NCBI RefSeq assembly: GCF_041380365.1
Contig: NZ_CP159981.1
Span: 1-64,000, forward strand
DNA: 64,000 bases
Direction of reading: 5' to 3'
Origin: Buchananella sp. 14KM1171
GTDB lineage: Bacteria > Actinomycetota > Actinomycetes > Actinomycetales > Actinomycetaceae
Of this stretch, positions 51,032 to 58,553 are shown piece by piece (the first letter of the stretch is position 1; each line of letters starts with the position of its first letter). The notes under the pieces are model-generated. The model was not told where the DNA came from and searched no databases. It saw only the letters and a program-made list of their open reading frames with translations. The translations under genes and the position numbers were made by a program.

Positions 51032-52297
51032 ATGAGCTTGGCACAGCACCCCGGACCGGACTTCGGGGACTTCGGCGGCCGCTACGTGCCCGAGGCCCTG
51101 CAGGCCACGCTGGACGACCTGACGGAGGCATGGGCGCAGCTCCAGGCCGACCCGGGCTTTCACGCGGAGCTCGCCGAGCTGCACCGCAACTACGTGGGAC
51201 GACCCTCGCCGCTGACGGAGGTGCCGCGCTTTGCCAGCCACGCCGGGGACGTGCGCGTCTTCCTCAAGCGCGAGGACCTCAACCACACCGGCAGCCACAA
51301 GATCAACAACGTGCTGGGCCAGGCCCTGTTAACCCGCAAGGTGGGCAAGAGGCGCGTGATCGCAGAGACGGGGGCGGGCCAGCACGGCGTGGCCACCGCG
51401 ACGGCGGCCGCACTGCTGGGACTGGAGTGCGTGATCTACATGGGCGCGCAGGACATGCAGCGCCAGGCCCTGAACGTGGCGCGCATGCGCTTGCTGGGCG
51501 CGGAGGTGCGCGGCGTGGCCACCGGCAGCGCTACCTTGAAGGACGCGATCAACGAGGCCTTCCGCGACTGGGTTTCTAACGTCGCCACCACGAACTACAT
51601 ATTCGGCACGGCTGCGGGTCCGGCCCCGTTCCCCGCGCTGGTGCGGGACCTGCAGCACGTGATCGGCCAGGAGGCCCGCGAGCAGATGCTGGAGCGCACC
51701 GGCACCCTGCCGGACGTGGTCTGCGCCTGCATCGGCGGCGGCTCCAACGCGATCGGCATTTTCAACGCCTTCTTGGACGACGCTGCCGTCCGGCTGGTCG
51801 GATTGGAGGCCGGCGGCGACGGGCTGGAGAGCGGGCGGCACGCCTCCTCCATCACGGCAGGCGAGGTGGGGGTGCTGCACGGGGCGCGCTCCTACCTGCT
51901 GCAGGACGAGGACGGGCAGACGCGCGAGTCGCACTCCATCTCGGCCGGGCTGGACTACCCGGGCGTCGGGCCGCAGCATTCGTGGCTGGCCAGCATCGGG
52001 CGGGCCGAGTACCGGCCCGTGACGGACGCGCAGGCGATGGAGGCCTTCCGGCTGTTGTGCCACACGGAGGGAATCATCCCGGCCATCGAGTCCGCCCACG
52101 CGCTGGCGGGCGCGCTGCAGCTGGGACGCGAGCTGACGCAGGCGGGGGCGCGCGGCGCGAACGGGGGAGCACCGGTGATCCTGGTCAACCTCTCCGGGCG
52201 CGGGGACAAGGACGTGGCCACCGCGGCCCGATGGTTTGACCTGCTGGACCAGGCGGAGGCGGCGGAGGCCGCCGCAGAGCTGGGGGAGACGAAGTGA
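51032..52297 (+). CDS. trpB: Tryptophan synthase beta chain
   Basis: 421 residues from the ATG at 51032, which has AAGGA 7 bases upstream; an in-frame ATG at 51026 overlaps the trpC stop but sits on the ribosome site. PLP Lys in HTGSHKINN, phosphate loop GGGSNAIG and [14 protein letters not shown]. Condenses indole with serine. Overlaps trpA by 4 bases. Confidence 0.96.
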   Translation: MSLAQHPGPDFGDFGGRYVPEALQATLDDLTEAWAQLQADPGFHAELAELHRNYVGRPSPLTEVPRFASHAGDVRVFLKREDLNHTGSHKINNVLGQALLTRKVGKRRVIAETGAGQHGVATATAAALLGLECVIYMGAQDMQRQALNVARMRLLGAEVRGVATGSATLKDAINEAFRDWVSNVATTNYIFGTAAGPAPFPALVRDLQHVIGQEAREQMLERTGTLPDVVCACIGGGSNAIGIFNAFLDDAAVRLVGLEAGGDGLESGRHASSITAGEVGVLHGARSYLLQDEDGQTRESHSISAGLDYPGVGPQHSWLASIGRAEYRPVTDAQAMEAFRLLCHTEGIIPAIESAHALAGALQLGRELTQAGARGANGGAPVILVNLSGRGDKDVATAARWFDLLDQAEAAEAAAELGETK

Positions 52298-53085
52298 GCA
52301 CGAACTATTCAGGCGAGCGCATCGCCCAGATAAAGGCCGACGGGGGAGCGGCGCTGATCGGCTACCTGCCGGTGGGCTACCCCACGGTGCGCGGCTCGAT
52401 CGACGCGGTTAAGGCGCTCATCGACGGCGGCGTTGACGTGATCGAGCTGGGCTTCCCCTACAGCGACCCCGGCATGGACGGGGAGGTGATCCAGCGCGCC
52501 AGCGAGGCGGCGCTGGCGCGCGGGGTCAAGCTCAAGGACTACATCGCCGCCGTGGAGGAGCTTGCCCCGCTGGGCGCCCCGATCACCCTGATGAGCTACT
52601 ACAACCCGATCCACCGCTACGGCGTGGAGGCCTTCGCCCGGGACCTGGCCAACGCCGGTGCGGCGGGCGTGATCACCCCGGACCTGACCCCGGACGCGGG
52701 TGGGCAGTGGCGCGCGGCCGCCACGGCGGCCGGCCTGGAGCAGATCTTCCTGGTGGCACCGTCTTCCACCGACGAGCGCTTGCGGATGACGGTGGAGGCC
52801 CACCGGGGTTGGATTTACGCCGCCTCCACGATGGGCGTGACCGGCGTGCGGGCCAAGGTAGACGACGTGGCCCGCCAGCTGGTGGAGCGCACGCGCGCCG
52901 CCGGCGCCGACCTGGTGTGCGTGGGCCTGGGCGTGTCCAACGGGGAGCAGGCGGCCGAACTGGCGCAATACTCCGACGGCGTTATTGTTGGCTCTGCATT
53001 CGTGCGCACCGTGGGCGAGGCCAGCGCGGTCGACCTGGCACGACTGCGGCAACTTGCTTCTTCTATCCGCGCGGGGGTGCGCTAA
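52294..53085 (+). CDS. trpA: Tryptophan synthase alpha chain
   Basis: 263 residues from the GTG at 52294. Splits indole-3-glycerol phosphate. Catalytic Glu in [17 protein letters not shown] near 49, with phosphate-site residues near [10 protein letters not shown]. The usual acidic residue after LTP-type strands is present ([12 protein letters not shown]). Adjacent to lgt with no gap. Confidence 0.96.
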   Translation: MSTNYSGERIAQIKADGGAALIGYLPVGYPTVRGSIDAVKALIDGGVDVIELGFPYSDPGMDGEVIQRASEAALARGVKLKDYIAAVEELAPLGAPITLMSYYNPIHRYGVEAFARDLANAGAAGVITPDLTPDAGGQWRAAATAAGLEQIFLVAPSSTDERLRMTVEAHRGWIYAASTMGVTGVRAKVDDVARQLVERTRAAGADLVCVGLGVSNGEQAAELAQYSDGVIVGSAFVRTVGEASAVDLARLRQLASSIRAGVR

Positions 53086-54117
53086 ATGACGGTTTCGCTG
53101 CCACTGTCCATTCCGAGCCCGAGCCAGGGGGTGTGGCACCTGGGCCCCCTGCCGCTGCGTGCTTACGCGCTCTTCATCCTGGTGGGAATCTTCCTGGCGG
53201 TGATCTGGAGCTCCAAGCGTTACGCCGCGCGGGGTGGAGACGGCGAGGTGGTGTACGACGCCGCCATCTGGGTGGTGCCCGCCGGCATCCTGGGCGGGCG
53301 CCTCTACTACGTGTTCACCGTGCCGGAGCAGTACTTCGGCGAGCACGGCTCCCTGCTCAACATCGTCAAGGTGTGGGAGGGCGGCCTGGGTATTTGGGGC
53401 GCCGTGGTGGGCGGTGGCCTGGGCGCGCTGGCCTACTTCCGCTATCGGGGCCTACGCCTGGCCCCCTTCGCTGACGCGCTGGCGCCGGCGCTGATCGTGG
53501 CGCAGGCGATCGGTCGGCTGGGCAACTACTTCAACCAGGAGCTCTTTGGCCGCCCCACCACGCTGCCCTGGGGCCTGGAGATCGACGCCCACAACATGCC
53601 GCCCGGCTACGCCGAGGGCACCCTGTTCCACCCCACCTTCCTCTACGAGCTGCTGTGGAACCTGCTGATCGCCGCCGTGCTGCTGTGGATCGAGCGGCGC
53701 CGCTGGCTGGTGCCCGGGCAGCTGTTCGTGCTCTACGTGATCGGCTACACCCTGGGCCGCTCCATGATCGAGACGCTGCGCATCGACAAGAGCGAGTACA
53801 TCCTGGGCATCCGCGTCAACCTGTGGCTGGTCTTCCCGACCCTGCTGATCGCCATCGGCGTCTACTTCTACCAGCGCGCCACCGCCCGCAAGGCAGGCGT
53901 GGGCGGCACCCTGCCGGCGGTCGCCGAGGGCGTGAAGGCGACGTCGGCCCAGGTCAGTGCCCGCAAGGAGGCACGGGACGAAGGTCACGCCACCGGGCAG
54001 GAGGGCTACGCGCCCTACCCGCTGGGCGGCCAGGAAAACGCCGATCCGGCCCACATTTACCTGCCCGGCCGCGAGCCCGGCACCGACGAACCGAGTGGAA
54101 AGGACGCCAAGAACTGA
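53086..54117 (+). CDS. lgt: Prolipoprotein diacylglyceryl transferase
   Basis: 343 residues. Membrane enzyme that adds diacylglycerol to the lipobox Cys of prolipoproteins. Signature GRLGNYFNQELFGRPT (near 141) with the conserved Arg, HPTFLYELLWN near 184 and about seven helices. The cytoplasmic tail of about 65 residues after TARKAG is charged and variable. trpA-lgt-pyk is a common actinobacterial order. Confidence 0.96.
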   Translation: MTVSLPLSIPSPSQGVWHLGPLPLRAYALFILVGIFLAVIWSSKRYAARGGDGEVVYDAAIWVVPAGILGGRLYYVFTVPEQYFGEHGSLLNIVKVWEGGLGIWGAVVGGGLGALAYFRYRGLRLAPFADALAPALIVAQAIGRLGNYFNQELFGRPTTLPWGLEIDAHNMPPGYAEGTLFHPTFLYELLWNLLIAAVLLWIERRRWLVPGQLFVLYVIGYTLGRSMIETLRIDKSEYILGIRVNLWLVFPTLLIAIGVYFYQRATARKAGVGGTLPAVAEGVKATSAQVSARKEARDEGHATGQEGYAPYPLGGQENADPAHIYLPGREPGTDEPSGKDAKN

Positions 54118-54171
54118 GGTCGAGGCCGCGCGGGGCTGAGCCCTCGGTCCCAGGCGCGCCGCGATTTCGGC

Positions 54172-54177
54172 TAGGCT
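54172..54177 (+). promoter_or_regulatory. -10 box of pyk
   Basis: TAGGCT, 7 bases before the ATG at 54185; predicts a leaderless mRNA. Confidence 0.55.
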
Positions 54178-54184
54178 TGTAGTC

Positions 54185-55612
54185 ATGCGAAGTGCGAAGA
54201 TTGTCTGCACCATTGGCCCCGCCACGGCCAGTTCCGATCAGGTGCAAGCGTTGGTTGACGCCGGCATGGATGTGGCTCGTATCAACTGCTCCCACGGTTC
54301 CTACGAGCAGCACGAGGAGGTCTACCGCAACGTGCGCCGCGCGGCGGACGCCTCCGGTCGCGCCGTTGCGGTCCTGGTGGACCTGCAGGGCCCCAAGATC
54401 CGACTGGGCCGATTCGAGAACGACCTGAAGCACAGGCTCGAAAAGGACGACATCTTCACGATCACCACGGACGACATCCTGGGCACCAAGGAGCGCGTGG
54501 GCACCACGTTCAAGGGCCTGCCCGGCGACTGCCGCCCCGGCGACCGCCTCCTGATCGACGACGGCAACGTCGCGGTGCGCGTGGTTGAGGTCACCGACAC
54601 CGACGTGGTCACCCGCTGCGAGGTGCCCGGCTTCGTCTCCAACAACAAGGGCATCAACCTGCCCGGCGTGGCCGTGTCCGTCCCGGCCCTGTCTGAGAAG
54701 GACCGCGACGACCTGCGCTGGGCCCTGCGCCTGGGCGCCGACTTCATCGCCCTGTCCTTCGTGCGCAACGCCGCCGACATCGAGGACGTCCACGAGGTCA
54801 TGCGCGAGGAAGGCCGCTTCATCCCGGTCATCGCGAAGATCGAAAAGCCGCAGGCCGTGGCAGCGCTGCAAGAGATCGTCGACGCCTTCGACGGCGTAAT
54901 GGTCGCCCGCGGTGACCTCGGCGTGGAGATGCCGTTGGAGGAGGTGCCGCTGGTGCAGAAGCGCGCCATCGAATTCGCGCGCCGCTACGCCAAGCCCGTC
55001 ATCGTGGCCACCCAGGTGCTGGAGTCCATGATCCAGAACCCGCGCCCCACCCGCGCCGAGGCCTCCGACTGCGCCAACGCGATCCTGGACGGCGCCGACG
55101 CGGTCATGCTCTCCGGCGAGACCTCCGTGGGCGCCTACCCGATCGAGGCCGTGCGCACCATGGCCAAGATCATCGAGGAAGTCGAGATCAAGGGCGGAGA
55201 CATGATCTCCACCTACCGCGCCAAGCCCCTCACCAAGGGTGGTGTCATCACCGAGGCCGCCGTTAGCATGGGCGAGCGCCTGGAGGCCAAGTACCTGGTC
55301 ACCTTCACCCAGTCCGGTGACACGGCCCGCCGCCTGTCCCGCTGGCGCTCCCACGTGCCGCTCCTGGCCTTCACGCCGCTGGACTCCACCCGCTCCGTGC
55401 TGGCCCTGTCCTGGGGCGTGCAGACCTACAAGGTCCCCTTCGTCTCCCACACGGACGACATGGTGGAGCAGGTGGACCGCACCCTGCGCGAGACCGGACT
55501 GGCCGTTGACGGCGAGCGCGTCATCATCTGCGCCGGCATGCCCCCGGGCACCGCAGGCTCCACGAACTCCATCCGCATCCACTCCGTTGGAGACGTCTCC
55601 GACTACCGCTGA
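54185..55612 (+). CDS. pyk: Pyruvate kinase
   Basis: 475 residues. Last step of glycolysis, PEP to pyruvate with ATP formation. [11 protein letters not shown] start, [11 protein letters not shown]+ and Mg2+ site [10 protein letters not shown] (catalytic Lys), [11 protein letters not shown] and [20 protein letters not shown] are conserved. The C-terminal allosteric domain is present. Followed by a strong terminator. Confidence 0.97.
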   Translation: MRSAKIVCTIGPATASSDQVQALVDAGMDVARINCSHGSYEQHEEVYRNVRRAADASGRAVAVLVDLQGPKIRLGRFENDLKHRLEKDDIFTITTDDILGTKERVGTTFKGLPGDCRPGDRLLIDDGNVAVRVVEVTDTDVVTRCEVPGFVSNNKGINLPGVAVSVPALSEKDRDDLRWALRLGADFIALSFVRNAADIEDVHEVMREEGRFIPVIAKIEKPQAVAALQEIVDAFDGVMVARGDLGVEMPLEEVPLVQKRAIEFARRYAKPVIVATQVLESMIQNPRPTRAEASDCANAILDGADAVMLSGETSVGAYPIEAVRTMAKIIEEVEIKGGDMISTYRAKPLTKGGVITEAAVSMGERLEAKYLVTFTQSGDTARRLSRWRSHVPLLAFTPLDSTRSVLALSWGVQTYKVPFVSHTDDMVEQVDRTLRETGLAVDGERVIICAGMPPGTAGSTNSIRIHSVGDVSDYR

Positions 55613-55627
55613 GGTGGCGCGAACCTG

Positions 55628-55669
55628 GGCTGGGGGCGGCGAAACGAAACGGGTTTCGCCGCCCCAGCC
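55628..55669 (+). terminator. Terminator of pyk
   Basis: GGCTGGGGGCGGCGAAAC pairs with GTTTCGCCGCCCCAGCC (one bulged G) around a 7-base loop. Confidence 0.8.
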
Positions 55670-55708
55670 TTCGTGTTCCCGGGCGGGTAACAGGTCCAGG
55701 GGACAGTG

Positions 55709-55751
55709 AAAGGGGCGGCGAGCCCGCATTCGCGGGTATCGCCGCCCCTTT
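55709..55751 (-). terminator. Terminator after tRNA-Leu(CAA)
   Basis: 13-bp stem AAAGGGGCGGCGA/TCGCCGCCCCTTT with an inner CCCGC/GCGGG stem, 18 bases past the tRNA 3' end on the minus strand. Confidence 0.7.
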
Positions 55752-55768
55752 GGCGCTTATTCAATTTG

Positions 55769-55842
55769 TGCCCCGGGTGGGATTCGAACCCACAACCTAA
55801 CGATTTTGAGTCGTTCGCCTCTGCCAATTGGGCCACCGGGGC
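55769..55842 (-). tRNA. tRNA-Leu (CAA) with a short variable arm
   Basis: 74 bases on the minus strand. Acceptor GCCCCGG/CCGGGGC plus discriminator A; anticodon stem AACGA/TCGTT with loop CTCAAAA, so the anticodon is CAA (Leu, codon UUG). The variable loop is only AGGTT-like, class I in shape, unlike the class II tRNA-Leu at 20506. The T arm is GTGGGTTCGAATCCCAC. Similar short tRNA-Leu genes are, I believe, annotated in other actinobacteria. Confidence 0.9.
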
Positions 55843-55923
55843 GGGCCTGGTACACACTAGCGTGACATGCCGCCACGGAGCAATTTCGTGCCCGCCCGCC
55901 GTGTTTTGGTGCCTTTAGCGGGA

Positions 55924-55929
55924 TAGGAT
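55924..55929 (+). promoter_or_regulatory. -10 box of pdtaR
   Basis: TAGGAT, 7 bases before the GTG at 55937. The nearby ATG at 55928 overlaps this box, which argues for the GTG as start. Confidence 0.55.
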
Positions 55930-55936
55930 GGAGGGC

Positions 55937-56596
55937 GTGAACAACGACGCTCCTCCAACAATCGATGAGATCATCAACGGCGCTGACTCCTCGGGTACTG
56001 ATAGTTCGGTCCCGACCGCTCGGCGCGTGGTGGTGGCAGAAGACGAGACCCTGATCCGCCTGGACATCGTGGAGATTCTGGAGGCGGCCGGCTACGAGGT
56101 GGTTGGTGAGGCCGACAACGGCGAGGAGGCCGTCCAGCTGGTCACCGAGCTCGAGCCGGACGTGGTGCTGCTGGACGTGAAGATGCCGATCATGGACGGC
56201 ATCACGGCCGCGGAGCGCATTCTGAAGGACAACGCGTGTGCCGTGGTGATGCTGACGGCGTTCTCGCAGTCCGCGCTGGTGGAGCGCGCGCGGGACGCCG
56301 GTGCGATGGCGTATGTGACCAAGCCGTTCTCCGAGGCTGACCTGCTGCCGGCCATCGACATCGCCTTCGCGCGCTACCAGGAGATCGTGGCGCTGGAGGA
56401 CGAGATCGCCGACCTGCAGGTCCGCTTCGAGACTCGCAAGCGGGTGGACCGGGCCCGTGGCCTGCTCATGTCTGAGATGAACCTGAGCGAGGGGGAGGCG
56501 TTCCGCTGGATTCAAAAGACCTCCATGGACCGCCGCCTGACCATGCGCGAGGTGGCGGACGCGGTGATCGAGCAGCTCGGTAAGGGCAAGGACTGA
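55937..56596 (+). CDS. pdtaR: ANTAR-domain response regulator (PdtaR-like)
   Basis: 219 residues from the GTG at 55937. Receiver domain with VVVAEDETLIR and phosphoacceptor Asp80 (VVLLDVKMPIMDG), conserved Lys in YVTKPFSEADL, then a C-terminal ANTAR RNA-binding domain (RVDRARGLLMSEMNLSEGEAFRWIQKTS). Acts by binding paired hexaloop hairpins in mRNA to prevent termination. The kinase PdtaS is not in the window. Its place between pyk and polA is conserved in actinobacteria. Confidence 0.95.
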   Translation: MNNDAPPTIDEIINGADSSGTDSSVPTARRVVVAEDETLIRLDIVEILEAAGYEVVGEADNGEEAVQLVTELEPDVVLLDVKMPIMDGITAAERILKDNACAVVMLTAFSQSALVERARDAGAMAYVTKPFSEADLLPAIDIAFARYQEIVALEDEIADLQVRFETRKRVDRARGLLMSEMNLSEGEAFRWIQKTSMDRRLTMREVADAVIEQLGKGKD

Positions 56597-56609
56597 GCAT
56601 TTATGCTGT

Positions 56610-56642
56610 GTGCTCGGGCGCCTTTCGGGGTGCCCGAGCACA
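56610..56642 (+). terminator. Terminator of pdtaR
   Basis: GTGCTCGGGCGCC pairs with GGTGCCCGAGCAC (one G-T pair) around a short loop. Confidence 0.75.
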
Positions 56643-56671
56643 GTGCTCTTGATTTGGACGGGAGCTAGCCG

Positions 56672-57613
56672 ATGGCCGGTGGCCTTATTGCCCTGCTGGA
56701 CGACATTGCGACGATGGCGAAGCTCGCCGCGTCCTCTTTGGACGACGTTGCCGCCGGCGCCGCGAAGGCGTCGGCCAAGGCCGTGGGCGTGGTTATCGAC
56801 GACACGGCGGTGACGCCCCAGTACGTGCGGGGCCTGTCCCCGGCGCGGGAGCTGCCGATCATCGGCAGGATCGCGCGCGGCTCGCTGATCAACAAGCTGC
56901 TGGTGATCCTGCCGGCGGCGTTCCTGCTGTCCTACTTCGCGCCGTGGTCGCTGCCGGTGCTGCTGCTGATCGGCGGCACCTACCTGTGCTTCGAGGGGGC
57001 GGAGAAGGTGCTGGTCAAGCTCCACGTGCTCTCCCACCACGAAGACGACGGCGGTGCGGCGGGCGCGGAGAGCGCCGAGGAGCTGGAAAAGCGCATGGTG
57101 TCCTCCGCGATCCGCACGGACCTGATCCTGTCTGCAGAGATCATGCTGATCTCCCTGGCGGAGCTGGCGGGGGAGACGAACACGATGCGCGTGGCGATCC
57201 TGGTGGCCGTGGCACTGTTCATGACCTTCTTTGTCTACGGCCTGGTGGCGGTGCTGGTGAAGATGGACGACTTCGGCGCCTCGCTGGTGCGTCGCGGCGG
57301 CGGGCGCGCCAGGCTGGGGACGGCGATCGTGCGGGTCATGCCCAAGGTCTTCGACTTCATCGGCGTGGTTGGCACCGTGGCGATGCTGTGGGTGGGCGGT
57401 CACATCGTGATCGTGTCCCTGGCGGACCTGCACGTGGAATTCCTGCACCACTGGGTGGAGGTGGCCGTGCACGCGGTGGCCGGCGCTGGCGGCGCGGTGA
57501 TGTGGCTGGTGGACACCGCGTTGTCCGGCGTGTTCGGCCTGCTGTGGGGCTCCCTGGCCGCGTTCGCGGTGACAGGGGTTAAGCGCATGCTGCCCGCCCG
57601 CGAGGGCCACTGA
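56672..57613 (+). CDS. DUF808 family membrane protein (YedI-like)
   Basis: 313 residues. MAGGLIALLDDIATMAKLAASSLDDV is the hallmark start of the family, followed by five to six hydrophobic segments (INKLLVILPAAFLLSYF; SLPVLLLIGGTYL; the last WGSLAAFAVTGVKRML). Function unknown. GGGAG lies 7 bases before the ATG. Confidence 0.9.
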   Translation: MAGGLIALLDDIATMAKLAASSLDDVAAGAAKASAKAVGVVIDDTAVTPQYVRGLSPARELPIIGRIARGSLINKLLVILPAAFLLSYFAPWSLPVLLLIGGTYLCFEGAEKVLVKLHVLSHHEDDGGAAGAESAEELEKRMVSSAIRTDLILSAEIMLISLAELAGETNTMRVAILVAVALFMTFFVYGLVAVLVKMDDFGASLVRRGGGRARLGTAIVRVMPKVFDFIGVVGTVAMLWVGGHIVIVSLADLHVEFLHHWVEVAVHAVAGAGGAVMWLVDTALSGVFGLLWGSLAAFAVTGVKRMLPAREGH

Positions 57614-57614
57614 C

Positions 57615-58037
57615 TCACCACCTGCTAAAGCGGATCAACAGTAGCTCGTCCTCTTGTAGTGCTCGCAGGCGAGCCTCGTCGACTTGGTGCAGGGGCAGTC
57701 TGGTTACCGTTGCAGGCTCTACTGATTTTGCGGGGCTCCAAGTCTGGATCAGTCCCACCCTGGCTTTTGGCCCGAGCTCTTGGGCAAGCAGGTCCATCCA
57801 TCGTCGCACCCGAGCCACCTCGAGGTCGTCCCGGCCGGCGGATCGGTTCCCGATGAAGCTTGCGCAATCGCAGGTAGCAGGGCCGAGGCGGAATGTGGAT
57901 GCCAACTGAGCCGATTGCGGCGCGACAACGTCGTTGTTAAGCAGGGTTAGGTCGACACCGGCCGATTCCTTGGCCCTTTGAGCGAAGTCGTCGGTGGCAC
58001 AGCGTTCAGGCAGTAGCCAGAGGTTAAAGAAGCACAC
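57615..58037 (-). CDS. Hypothetical protein of 140 residues
   Basis: Start GTG at 58037 with AAAGGAGGAG about 8 bases upstream, a strong ribosome site. Sequence MCFFNLWLLPERCATDDFAQRA, a middle part with CDCASFIGNRSAGRDDLEVARVRRWM, ends LLLIRFSRW. It has four Cys, no membrane helix and no recognised family. Base composition is lower in GC than its neighbours, so it may be an acquired gene. Its stop faces DUF808 with one base between. Confidence 0.65.
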   Translation of the reverse strand: MCFFNLWLLPERCATDDFAQRAKESAGVDLTLLNNDVVAPQSAQLASTFRLGPATCDCASFIGNRSAGRDDLEVARVRRWMDLLAQELGPKARVGLIQTWSPAKSVEPATVTRLPLHQVDEARLRALQEDELLLIRFSRW

Positions 58038-58069
58038 GGTCGGTCTCCTCCTTTAGCGCAGCGACGTAA

Positions 58070-58534
58070 TCAGCTTCCGCGCAGGACGGCCAGGGTGAGC
58101 CGGGCGGTGGCGGAACGTCGTCCGGCCGAATCGGTCAGAACGATCGCGTAGCAGGCCGTGGTGCGGCCTCGGTACAGGGAGGTGGCCTGCGCCCGCACCC
58201 GCCCCTCCCTAACGGGGCGGTGGTGGGTGATGGACAGGTCCACGCCCACGGCCGCGTGCCCGCCCACGTGGAAGGCGTGCAGGCGGGCGGCGATGGAGGC
58301 GACCGTCTCAGCCAGCACCGCAGAAGCCCCACCGTTGAGCACGCCGAGGGGCTGCCGGTTGCCCTCGACCGGCATGGTGGCCACGGCGAAGTCGGCCGAA
58401 ACCTGCTCCAGCTCTATGCCCATCCGCTCCGCCAGCTCACCCAGCTCCACCAGCTGGGCGGCCTCCTGCGGGGTGGCGGCCTGGGCGGCGGCGGTGTTGT
58501 AGGAATCGGGGAGGGGAAGCGCGGGAGTGGTCAT
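58070..58534 (-). CDS. Hotdog-fold thioesterase (PaaI/YigI-like)
   Basis: 154 residues from the ATG at 58534; longer open frame upstream is antisense to polA. PLGVLNGGASAVLAETVASIAA carries the conserved Asn-Gly-Gly and catalytic acidic residue of acyl-CoA thioesterases, and GVDLSITHHRPVREGRV is the second strand signature. Hydrolyses acyl- or aryl-CoA; the substrate is unknown. Divergent to polA with a 19-base gap. Confidence 0.88.
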   Translation of the reverse strand: MTTPALPLPDSYNTAAAQAATPQEAAQLVELGELAERMGIELEQVSADFAVATMPVEGNRQPLGVLNGGASAVLAETVASIAARLHAFHVGGHAAVGVDLSITHHRPVREGRVRAQATSLYRGRTTACYAIVLTDSAGRRSATARLTLAVLRGS

Positions 58535-58540
58535 GGGGCC

Positions 58541-58546
58541 TAGGGT
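58541..58546 (+). promoter_or_regulatory. -10 box of polA
   Basis: TAGGGT, 7 bases before the GTG at 58554; predicts a leaderless mRNA. Confidence 0.5.
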
Positions 58547-58553
58547 TACACGT

